From contig NZ_JAJSEC010000002.1 in NCBI RefSeq assembly GCF_021272185.1, forward strand, positions 124,001-188,000: a DNA stretch of 64,000 bases. The letters run 5' to 3'. Below are positions 54,780 through 64,000 of this stretch, one piece after another. The position numbers and the translations under genes are program-made. Positions within the stretch are counted from its first letter, which is position 1, and every line of letters begins with the position of its first letter. This DNA comes from Roseivivax sp. GX 12232. GTDB lineage: Bacteria > Pseudomonadota > Alphaproteobacteria > Rhodobacterales > Rhodobacteraceae. The notes under the pieces were generated by a model. The model had not been told where the DNA came from and ran no database searches. It saw nothing but the letters and a program-made list of their open reading frames with translations.

Positions 54780-56960
54780 TCATTCCTTCACGAAATACAC
54801 CGCCGAGAGCGGCGGCAGGTAGATCTCCGCCGAGGCCGCCTGGCCGTGGCTCGGCGTGCCACCCGCCTCGATGCCGCCCAAGTTGCCGCGGCCGCCGCCG
54901 CCGTAGATCTCGGCGTCGGAGTTCAGCGCCTCGCGCCAGCGGCCGGCGCTGGGGAAGCCCAGGCGGTAGCCCGGCTGCTCCATCGGGGTGAAGTTCACGG
55001 CCACCACCACCTCGGGATCGCCAGGGCGCCCGCGGCGGATCCAGGCGAAGACCGAGCGGTCGGCGTCATCGGCCTCGATCCACTGGAAACCCTCGGGCTC
55101 GCAGTCCCGCACGTGCAGCGCGGGCGTCGCGGCGTAGAGCCGGTTCAGATCGCCCACCAGCCGCTGCACCCCGCCATGGCCGGGACGCTCAAGCGCCGGC
55201 CAGTCGAGCTCGCGGTTGTGGTCCCATTCGGCCTCCTGGGCGAACTCCTGGCCCATGAAGAGCAGCTTCTTGCCCGGGTGGCCCCACATGAAGCCGTAAT
55301 AGGCCCGCAGGTTGGCGAAACGCTCGAGCCCCTGGCCGGGCATCCGGGTCAGCATCGAGCCCTTGCCGTGCACCACCTCGTCGTGGCTGATCGGCAGGAT
55401 GAAATTCTCCGAGAAGGCATAGGCCAGCCCGAAGGTCATCTGGTCGTGGTGGTGCTTGCGGTGGATCGGGTCCTTCTTGATGTACTCGAGCGTGTCGTTC
55501 ATCCAGCCCATGTTCCACTTGAAGCCGAAGCCCAGGCCGCCGTCGTCCACCGGGCGCGAGACCTTGGGGAAGGAGGTCGATTCCTCGGCCACCGTCATGA
55601 TCCCCGGCGCCTCGCCGTAGCTCAGGGTGTTCATGGTCTTCAGGACGTCGATCGCCTCGTAGTTCTCGCGGCCGCCGTCCTTGTTCGGCACCCATTCGCC
55701 GTCCTTGCGGGAATAGTCGCGGTAGAGCATCGAGGCGACCGCATCCACGCGCAGCCCGTCGGCGTGGTATTCCTTCAGCCAGTAAAGCGCGTTCGAGGTG
55801 AGGAAGTTCTTCACCTCGGTCCGGCCGTAGTTGTAGATCAGCGTGTTCCAGTCCTGGTGGAAGCCCTCGCGCGGGTCGGCGTGCTCGTAAAGCGCGGTGC
55901 CGTCGAACTGGCCGAGCCCATGCGGGTCGGTGGGGAAATGCCCCGGCACCCAGTCGAGGATCACCCCGATCCCGGCCTTATGCGCGGCGTTCACCAGGTC
56001 GCGGAACTCATGCGGGGGCCCGTGCCGCACGGTCGGCGCGAAAAGCCCGACCGGCTGGTAGCCCCAGGAGCCGTCGAAGGGGAACTCGGAGATCGGCAGC
56101 AGCTCGATATGGGTGAAGCCCATGTCGGAGACATAGCCGACCAGCTCCTCGGCGGCCTCCACGTAGGAGATCCGCCGCCCCTGGGCCTTGTGGCGCCAGG
56201 AGCCCAGGTGCACCTCGTAGACCGAGATCGGCGCCTCGCGGGAGTTGCGCGCTTCGCGGCTGCGCATCCAGGCCTCGTCCGACCAGCCGTAGCCCGAGAT
56301 GTCGCGCACCACCGAGGCATTGGCCGGCGCGTGTTCCGAGCCGAAGCCCACCGGGTCGGACTTCAGCGGCAGAAGCTGCCCCTCGTGGCCGATGATCTCG
56401 TATTTGTAGGCGTCGCCCTCGCCGACGCCGGGCAGGAAGGTCTCCCAGACGCCCTGGCCGCGGCGGCGCAACACGTGGCGGCGGCCGTCCCAGGAGTTGA
56501 AGGGCCCGACCACCGAGACCCGGCGGGCATTGGGCGCCCAGACCGCGAAATGCGTGCCATGCACGCCCTCGTGGGTCATCACATGGGCGCCGAGCGCCTC
56601 CCAGAGGGCGTGATGCGTGCCTTCGCCGAGCAGGTATTCGTCCAGCTCGCCCATGACCGGGCCGAAGCGGTAGGGATCTTCCATGTCCCAGTAGACGCCC
56701 TTGGCGTCGTAGCCGCGCAGCCCGTAGGGATCGGCGCCCGGCACCGGACCCGAGAAGCCGCCGGGCTGGCCGGGCAGCGGCTCGAGCGGGTGTTCGGTCT
56801 TGCCGATCACCGCCACCATCCGGGCCGCGCCGGGGTCGAAGGCGGTCACCACGCGGGTGCCGTTTTCCTCGTGCGGGCCGAGGATCGCGAAGGGGTCCTC
56901 GCCGGAGCCGTTGAAGACGCGGGCGAGGGCGGAGCTCTTGGGGTCGGTATCGCTTGCCAT
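54780..56960 (-). CDS. glgB: 1,4-alpha-glucan branching enzyme GlgB
   Basis: GH13_9 enzyme that creates alpha-1,6 branches in glycogen; 726 residues, close to the E. coli length, so it keeps both N-terminal modules. Seen: an N1 domain with [19 protein letters not shown]48 with [25 protein letters not shown], and catalytic motifs [28 protein letters not shown] (nucleophile Asp), TVAEEST (acid/base Glu) and [12 protein letters not shown]. The ATG at 56960 has AAGGTGG upstream; a GTG three codons earlier is possible. It starts 49 bases after the glgP stop. Confidence 0.96.
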   Translation of the reverse strand: MASDTDPKSSALARVFNGSGEDPFAILGPHEENGTRVVTAFDPGAARMVAVIGKTEHPLEPLPGQPGGFSGPVPGADPYGLRGYDAKGVYWDMEDPYRFGPVMGELDEYLLGEGTHHALWEALGAHVMTHEGVHGTHFAVWAPNARRVSVVGPFNSWDGRRHVLRRRGQGVWETFLPGVGEGDAYKYEIIGHEGQLLPLKSDPVGFGSEHAPANASVVRDISGYGWSDEAWMRSREARNSREAPISVYEVHLGSWRHKAQGRRISYVEAAEELVGYVSDMGFTHIELLPISEFPFDGSWGYQPVGLFAPTVRHGPPHEFRDLVNAAHKAGIGVILDWVPGHFPTDPHGLGQFDGTALYEHADPREGFHQDWNTLIYNYGRTEVKNFLTSNALYWLKEYHADGLRVDAVASMLYRDYSRKDGEWVPNKDGGRENYEAIDVLKTMNTLSYGEAPGIMTVAEESTSFPKVSRPVDDGGLGFGFKWNMGWMNDTLEYIKKDPIHRKHHHDQMTFGLAYAFSENFILPISHDEVVHGKGSMLTRMPGQGLERFANLRAYYGFMWGHPGKKLLFMGQEFAQEAEWDHNRELDWPALERPGHGGVQRLVGDLNRLYAATPALHVRDCEPEGFQWIEADDADRSVFAWIRRGRPGDPEVVVAVNFTPMEQPGYRLGFPSAGRWREALNSDAEIYGGGGRGNLGGIEAGGTPSHGQAASAEIYLPPLSAVYFVKE

Positions 56961-57009
56961 GTGCACCACCTTAGCCGTCTTGCGCTCCGCTTCAACGGAG
57001 CGCGGGGGA

Positions 57010-59412
<2,403 letters not shown>

Positions 59413-59537
59413 GACGGGACGTCTCCTGGTATCGCTAACGGGTCACGCTGGGAACAAGCGCGATCCCTGTCGTTTGGCAAGACCCCACCGGCGATATTTC
59501 GCGGGTTGTGGGGACCGGCTGCCGCAGCGTCGCGGGA

Positions 59538-60509
59538 TCAGCCGGGCAGCCGCGCGAGCTCGTCGAGGTGGCAGGCGCAGCCCGTGAGCGCAGCGTAGTC
59601 GTCGGTTACGATATGCACCGGAAACTGCCGCATGAACTCGGAAAAACGGCCCTTGTCGCAGAAGGCCTCGGCGAAGCCGGGGCCGGTCAGATGCGGGGCG
59701 AAATGCTGGGTGACGCCGCCGCAGAGGAAGACGCCGCCGAAGGGCAGGGTGATGAGCGCCAAATCGCCGACATAGGCGCCGAGGAGCCGGGTGAAGGTGT
59801 CGACGGTGCGCCTCGCGCGCGGGTCGCTGTCGAGGTCGGCCATGATCGCATCGGCCGATTTCGGATCGCCCGCGCCCTCGGCATGGCAGAAATAGGCGTA
59901 GATCCTCTCGAAGCCGCGGCCCGAGAGCACGTCCTCGAAGCCCGGCATGGGATGCCTTTCGGCCACCCAGTCGCGCAGGGCCAGGTCCTCGGGCGTGGTG
60001 GCGCGCAGCGAGACATGGCCGGTCTCGGACGGCGGCACCAGGGTCTGGCCGCCCAGGTGATAGACCGGCGCGGCGTTGAGCCCGGTGCCCACGCCCACCA
60101 CCAGCTTGGCCGCGCGGGCGCTGGCGGGCTGGCCGGGGCGCACCGGGGTCAGCACCTCGGGCGCCAGCGCGTCGAGCGCATGGCCCTGGGCCTGCAGGTC
60201 GTTCAGCACCGCCACTGTGCCCGCGCCGGTCGCCTCGGCGATCGAGGCACGGTTCACCACCCAGTCGAGGTTGGTCAGCTTGCCGACCCCGTCGCGCACC
60301 GGGCCGGCCATGGCCACGCAGGCGGCCTCGGGCCGGGCCGAAACCTCGGAGAGGTAATGGACCAGCACCGCGTCGAGCCCGGTTTCCTGGGCGTTGCGGT
60401 AGCGGCGGATGGTCTCGGTGCGCACCTTGCCCGCCTCGGCCAGCGCCACGCGGGTGTTGGTGCCGCCGATATCGGCCACGACGGCGAGTTGGGGGGTGGC
60501 TGCGGTCAT
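59538..60509 (-). CDS. glk: Glucokinase
   Basis: ATP-dependent glucokinase of the ROK-unrelated E. coli Glk family, 323 residues, cytosolic. Seen: the phosphate-binding ADIGGTNTRVAL (12-23), VAMAGPVRDG, LVVGVGTGLNAAP and the hexokinase-like LPFGGVFLCGGVT. The start is six bases after the beta-glucosidase stop, so it phosphorylates glucose released by that enzyme. Part of the lacI-bgl-glk transcript. Confidence 0.93.
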   Translation of the reverse strand: MTAATPQLAVVADIGGTNTRVALAEAGKVRTETIRRYRNAQETGLDAVLVHYLSEVSARPEAACVAMAGPVRDGVGKLTNLDWVVNRASIAEATGAGTVAVLNDLQAQGHALDALAPEVLTPVRPGQPASARAAKLVVGVGTGLNAAPVYHLGGQTLVPPSETGHVSLRATTPEDLALRDWVAERHPMPGFEDVLSGRGFERIYAYFCHAEGAGDPKSADAIMADLDSDPRARRTVDTFTRLLGAYVGDLALITLPFGGVFLCGGVTQHFAPHLTGPGFAEAFCDKGRFSEFMRQFPVHIVTDDYAALTGCACHLDELARLPG

Positions 60510-60515
60510 CTGTCC

Positions 60516-61832
60516 TCAGGCAAGTGCGCGTTTGAGGGCGTGGTAAGAGGCTTTCGGCGTCCGTTCAAGGCTGTCGAAATCGACATGCACCAGTCCGAAG
60601 CGTTTCTCGTAGCCGAGCGCCCATTCGTAATTGTCCATCAAGGACCAGACGAAATAGCCCGCCAGCGGCACGCCCTCGTCGATGGCGCGGCGGGCGGCGG
60701 CGAAATGCGCCTCGAGGTAGTCGATGCGCGGCTGGTCGTCGACCGCGCCGTCCTTGACCACATCCGGCGAGGCCAGCCCGTTCTCGGTGATGTAAAGCGG
60801 GATGTCGCCGGCATATTCGTGCAGGCGCTTCAGCGACTGGTAGAGGCCCTCGGGGTAGATCTCCCAGCCCATGAGGGTCTTCGGCAGCGGGCCCTCGACC
60901 TCGGTCTGATGCGGCCAGGCCCCGTCGGTCGGCGCGCAGAGCTTGCGGGTGTAGTAGTTCAGCCCGCACCAGTCGAGCTTCTGGGTGATCAGCGGGAAAT
61001 CGTCCTGGTAATTCTCCGGCAGATGCGGCGCGAAGCCTTCCAGCACGCTGTCAGGATAGCGCCCGCGGAAGACGCCCTCGACGAAGAAACGGTTGAGGTA
61101 GCCGTCGAAGGTCTGGGCCGCGCGGGCCGCCTCGGGGCTGTCGTCGGCGGGTTCGGCCCATTCGAAGTTGAAGACCGCACCGAGGTTCTCCTGGCCCTTG
61201 CCGCGCATCACCTCGATCGAGCGGCCATGGGCCAGAAGCACGTGGTGCATGGCCCGCGCCGTCGCCCGGATGTCGCGCAGCCCCGGCGCGTGATGGCCGA
61301 GGAAATGGCTCATCCAGCCGACGCACCAGGGCTCGTTGATCGGCGCCACGGACCAGAGCCGGTCGCCGAGCCGGTCGGTGATCACCTCGGTGAACTCGGC
61401 GAACCAGGAGGCCACGTCGCGGTTCATCCAGCCGCCGCGGTCCGCCAGCGCCGAGGGCATCTCCCAGTGATAGAGGGTCGCGGCGGGCTTCAGCCCGCGT
61501 TCCAGCATGGCGTCGACCAGCCGGTCGTAGAAATCCAGGCCCTCGGCGTTCACCTGGCCGGTGCCCTCGGGCAGGACCCGCGCCCAGGAGGTCGAGAAGC
61601 GGTAGACATCGAAGCCGCCCGCGGCCACCAGGTCCAGGTCCTCGCGGTAGCGGTGGTAATGGTCGCAGGCCCGCCCGCCGTGCTCGGCGCGCACCACGTT
61701 GCCCGGGGTCGCGGCGAAAGTGTCCCAATGGGTCGGGCCGGCGCCGCCGAAGTCATGGCCTTCGATCTGGTAGCTCGAGGTCGAGACGCCGAAGTCGAAG
61801 CCTTCGGGAAACTGGCTGCGGGAGAAGTTCAT
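60516..61832 (-). CDS. GH1 beta-glucosidase
   Basis: Retaining beta-glucosidase of 438 residues, predicted cytosolic with no signal peptide. Seen: the N-terminal GFDFGVSTSSYQIEG, the acid/base Glu167 in INEPW, nucleophile Glu350 in YITENG and the C-terminal FVWSLMDNYEWALGYEKRFGLVHVD. GH1 specificity between beta-glucosides, beta-galactosides and phospho-sugars cannot be fixed; no phosphate-binding signature is evident and no PTS is adjacent. The start overlaps the LacI gene by ATGA. Lying beside an alpha-glucoside-type binding protein gene, it is an unexpected partner, since aglA, an alpha-glucosidase, is the usual one. Confidence 0.9.
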   Translation of the reverse strand: MNFSRSQFPEGFDFGVSTSSYQIEGHDFGGAGPTHWDTFAATPGNVVRAEHGGRACDHYHRYREDLDLVAAGGFDVYRFSTSWARVLPEGTGQVNAEGLDFYDRLVDAMLERGLKPAATLYHWEMPSALADRGGWMNRDVASWFAEFTEVITDRLGDRLWSVAPINEPWCVGWMSHFLGHHAPGLRDIRATARAMHHVLLAHGRSIEVMRGKGQENLGAVFNFEWAEPADDSPEAARAAQTFDGYLNRFFVEGVFRGRYPDSVLEGFAPHLPENYQDDFPLITQKLDWCGLNYYTRKLCAPTDGAWPHQTEVEGPLPKTLMGWEIYPEGLYQSLKRLHEYAGDIPLYITENGLASPDVVKDGAVDDQPRIDYLEAHFAAARRAIDEGVPLAGYFVWSLMDNYEWALGYEKRFGLVHVDFDSLERTPKASYHALKRALA

Positions 61833-62866
61833 GCGCTGTCCTTTTTGGGCGCCGGTCCGGTCGAGCGCCCGAGTATGAGATCGGCTTCGACAAGTTCCTG
61901 CGGGGGCGGCCCGCCGGGGTTGGCGACGCGGCCGAGCAACATCTCGGCGCAGCGCCGCCCGGCCTCCCTGACCGAGGAGCGCGTCGCCGTAAAGAGCGGT
62001 TCGTCCCGGCCGTTGGGCAGGTAGCTCAGCTCGTCGTCATGGGTGATGATCGACAGGTCGCGCCCGACGGTCAGCCCGCGCGCCCGGGCGGCGCGCTCGA
62101 CGCCGAGCGCGATGACGATCGAGGAGGCCAGCACCGCGGTCGGCGGGTCGGGCGCATCGAGCATCCGCGCGACGCTTTCGGCGCCGAGGCTCTCGGTCAT
62201 GTCGCCCGAGACCATGAGCCAGGGGTCCGGCTCGATCGCCGAGGCCGCCAGCGCCGCCTCGTAGCCCAGCCGGCGGCGGTGGGCGAAGTCCATCTCCTCG
62301 CGGCCGTTGACGAAGGCGATGCGGCGGTGGCCCAGCTCGATCAGGTGGCGGGTGGCGCGCTCGAAGGCGCGGCGGTTGTTCATGTCGAAATAGGCGTAAT
62401 CCTCGGGCCAGCCCGAGGCCCGGCCATGCACCAGGAAGGGCAGGTCGAGGTCCTGCAGCAGCGGGATGCGCGAATCGTTCACCATCGGCCCGTGCAGGAT
62501 CAGCCCGTCGACGTTGTTCTTGGCGCCGAGGCTGCGGTAATGCGCGGCCTGGTCGTCGTCGGGCACCAGGCTCAGCACCAGGTCGTAGCCCGCCGCGACA
62601 TAGGCTTCCGAGGCGCCGGTGATGAAGTCACCGAAGATCGGGTTCAGGATCTCGTGCTTCTTCGACAGGGGAATCACATGGCCAATGGACATGGAGCGGC
62701 CCGTCGCGAGCCCCTTGGCGCGGGTGTTGGGCATGTAGTTGTGCCGCTCGGCCGCCTCGATCACCCGCCGCCGCGTTTCGTCGCGCACCTCGGGATAGCC
62801 GTTCAGCGCGCGGCTGACGGTGGTCTGAGAGAGGTTCAGAAGCTCGGAAAGTTCCTTCAGGTTCAT
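61829..62866 (-). CDS. LacI-family transcriptional repressor (AglR-like)
   Basis: 345-residue sugar-responsive repressor. Seen: a LacI helix-turn-helix MNLKELSELLNLSQTTVSRALNGYPEV (1-27) with the hinge helix NTRAKGLATGRS, then the periplasmic-binding-protein-like effector domain with HVIPLSKKHEILNPIFGDF and LPFLVHGRASG. The start at 62866 is preferred to a longer frame from 62926 because a palindromic operator, CAAAGCGCTTTG, lies at 62879-62890 directly upstream; with the longer start it would be inside the gene, and homologs begin MNLKELSELL. The repressor, beta-glucosidase and glucokinase genes are coupled. Confidence 0.93.
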   Translation of the reverse strand: MNLKELSELLNLSQTTVSRALNGYPEVRDETRRRVIEAAERHNYMPNTRAKGLATGRSMSIGHVIPLSKKHEILNPIFGDFITGASEAYVAAGYDLVLSLVPDDDQAAHYRSLGAKNNVDGLILHGPMVNDSRIPLLQDLDLPFLVHGRASGWPEDYAYFDMNNRRAFERATRHLIELGHRRIAFVNGREEMDFAHRRRLGYEAALAASAIEPDPWLMVSGDMTESLGAESVARMLDAPDPPTAVLASSIVIALGVERAARARGLTVGRDLSIITHDDELSYLPNGRDEPLFTATRSSVREAGRRCAEMLLGRVANPGGPPPQELVEADLILGRSTGPAPKKDSA

Positions 62867-62877
62867 GTCGGCACGGC

Positions 62878-62892
62878 TCAAAGCGCTTTGGA
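62878..62892. promoter_or_regulatory. LacI-type operator before the repressor gene
   Basis: TCAAAGCGCTTTGGA, with the perfect palindrome CAAAGCGCTTTG, typical of LacI-family operators with a central CG. Located 12 bases upstream of the repressor start, suggesting autorepression. Identical to the site at 63046. Confidence 0.8.
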
Positions 62893-63009
62893 TTTCCTCG
62901 CACTTTAGACATCTAAAGACGGGCATGGGAAGGGCATCTCTGCCACGAGCCTAGCTGCAGTGCAGCAAGAATCGCTTATGTTCATAAGGGTTTCTTTGCA
63001 TGCCCAGCA

Positions 63010-63038
63010 TTGACAGGGTGACGCGGCTGCGCGAGTTT
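63010..63038 (+). promoter_or_regulatory. Candidate aglE promoter
   Basis: A consensus -35 TTGACA at 63010-63015 with a weak -10 (GAGTTT at 63033-63038) at 17 bases. The operator at 63046 would cover the transcription start. Confidence 0.4.
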
Positions 63039-63045
63039 GGCCGCG

Positions 63046-63060
63046 TCAAAGCGCTTTGGA
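63046..63060. promoter_or_regulatory. LacI-type operator before aglE
   Basis: Second exact copy of TCAAAGCGCTTTGGA, 62 bases upstream of the binding-protein start and just downstream of TTGACA. Identity of all 15 bases with the site before the repressor gene supports one repressor controlling both directions. Confidence 0.82.
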
Positions 63061-63121
63061 AAGTTTTTCCTTGCGCGGCGTCGGGCAACCTTGCTCACAT
63101 GATCCACGGGAGGACATGAAT

Positions 63122-64000
63122 ATGAAAACATCGCTTTACGTTAGCGCTGCAACCCTGGCCCTGGTGGCCGGTGCGGCGCAGGCCCAGGACTTGCCCTTCG
63201 CCATCGGCGAAGGCGATTTCGCCTGGGACAGCTACAATGAATTTGCCGAAGCCAACGACCTCTCCGGCCAGACGGTGACCATCACCGGCCCCTGGACCGG
63301 CCGCGAAAAGGAAAAGGTCGACGCGGTCTTCCGTTATTTCACCGAAGCCACCGGCGCCGAGGTCAACTACTCGGGCTCCGACAGCTTCGAGCAGGACATC
63401 GTGATCTCCTCGCGCGCGGGCACCGCGCCGAACCTCGCGGTCTTCCCGCAGCCGGGCCTGGCCTCCGACATGGCGAGCCAGGGCGCGCTGACGCCGCTGC
63501 CCGAGGGCACCGCCGACTGGGTCGCCGAGAACTTCGCCGCCGGTGAAAGCTGGGTCGACCTCGGCACCTACACAGGGCCCGACGGCAACGACAACCTCTA
63601 TGGCCTGTTCTACCGCGTCGATGTGAAGTCGCTGGTCTGGTACAACCCGATCGCCTTCGACGAGGCGGGCTACGACATCCCCGAGACCATGGAAGAGCTC
63701 AAGGAGCTGACCGAGGACATCGTCGACGACGGCGGCACGCCCTGGTGCATCGGCCTCGGCTCGGGGGCCGCGACCGGCTGGCCCGCGACCGACTGGGTCG
63801 AGGACCTGATGCTGCGCACCCAGGAGCCCGCGGTCTACGACCAGTGGGTCAACAACGAGATCCCCTTCGACGATCCCGCCGTGATCGGCGCGATCGAGGA
63901 GTTCGGCTGGTTCGCGCGCAACGACGACTACGTCCAGGGCGGCGCCGAGGCGGTGGCCACCACCGACTTCCGAGACAGCCCCGCGGGCCTCTTCGCGATC
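63122..64000 (+). CDS. aglE: Alpha-glucoside ABC transporter substrate-binding protein, 3' end outside window
   Basis: Periplasmic solute-binding protein; 293 residues are visible and the gene runs off the window. Seen: a signal peptide MKTSLYVSAATLALVAGAAQA with cleavage after residue 21, then the AglE-like sequence with SGQTVTITGPWTGREKEKVD, VFRYFTEATGAEVNYSGSD and a long WPATDWVEDLMLRT region. The ATG at 63122 follows GGGAGGA by eight bases; an ATG six bases earlier is too close to it. Permease and ATPase genes (aglF, aglG, aglK) are expected to the right. Substrates are alpha-glucosides such as sucrose, maltose or trehalose, or possibly glucosylglycerol. Confidence 0.92.
   Translation, partial: MKTSLYVSAATLALVAGAAQAQDLPFAIGEGDFAWDSYNEFAEANDLSGQTVTITGPWTGREKEKVDAVFRYFTEATGAEVNYSGSDSFEQDIVISSRAGTAPNLAVFPQPGLASDMASQGALTPLPEGTADWVAENFAAGESWVDLGTYTGPDGNDNLYGLFYRVDVKSLVWYNPIAFDEAGYDIPETMEELKELTEDIVDDGGTPWCIGLGSGAATGWPATDWVEDLMLRTQEPAVYDQWVNNEIPFDDPAVIGAIEEFGWFARNDDYVQGGAEAVATTDFRDSPAGLFAI

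Noticed and set aside
62976-62987. TTATGTTCATAA palindrome before aglE as a second regulator site
   Set aside because: Only 5-bp arms and one occurrence noticed; too short to separate from chance in an AT-rich promoter region.

Overview
The window is chromosomal DNA of very high GC content. Gene content and order point to an alphaproteobacterium of the Rhodobacteraceae. Supporting signs are the yceD-rpmF-plsX-fabH-ihfA-merR string, an iscR-suf cluster whose IscR keeps a single cysteine, a bactofilin/M23 peptidase pair, the long form of dCTP deaminase, and an aglE-type alpha-glucoside transporter. Species cannot be named from the sequence alone. No phage, transposase, CRISPR array or rRNA is visible; three tRNAs are present.

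Layout. 1-14 kb: the end of cobK, a DNA glycosylase, an esterase, an HNH nuclease, an MFS pump, the bactofilin/M23 module, a DUF455 protein, a peroxiredoxin, a very large AsmA/YhdP-like envelope protein, queA, another MFS protein and a DUF924 protein. 14.7-26.8 kb: the Fe-S assembly region. An alpha/beta hydrolase and a small protein diverge from iscR, nifS-like desulfurase, sufB, five tightly coupled small or methyltransferase genes, sufC, sufD, two Yip1-type membrane genes and sufS, followed by a methyltransferase. A perfect Irr/ICE-type palindrome lies in the iscR promoter. 26.9-35 kb: tRNA-Arg, small proteins, dcd, tRNA-Pro, and the merR/ihfA/fabH/plsX/rpmF/yceD block, with bamE divergent. 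35-45 kb: an OlsB-like acyltransferase, an ABC-F ATPase, an AbrB-type membrane protein, a deacetylase-fold protein, tRNA-Gly, a Cache-type two-component system and an SMP-30 lactonase.

45-64 kb is a carbohydrate storage and uptake region. On the minus strand glgP, glgB, glgC, glgA, glgX and pgm make and break glycogen, and the run ends in a GH13 enzyme resembling glucosylglycerol hydrolases. Next to it, a LacI-type repressor, a GH1 beta-glucosidase and glucokinase are transcribed away from an aglE-like sugar-binding protein that runs off the window. Two identical 15-bp operators flank that divergent promoter region, one before the repressor gene and one before aglE. A sugar would be imported, hydrolysed and phosphorylated, then either enter central metabolism or be stored through Pgm and GlgC.

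The most unusual non-coding signal is a set of intergenic palindromic elements: family A, four copies, and family B, two copies. The two families share a short core around CGCTTTATCyCAA.
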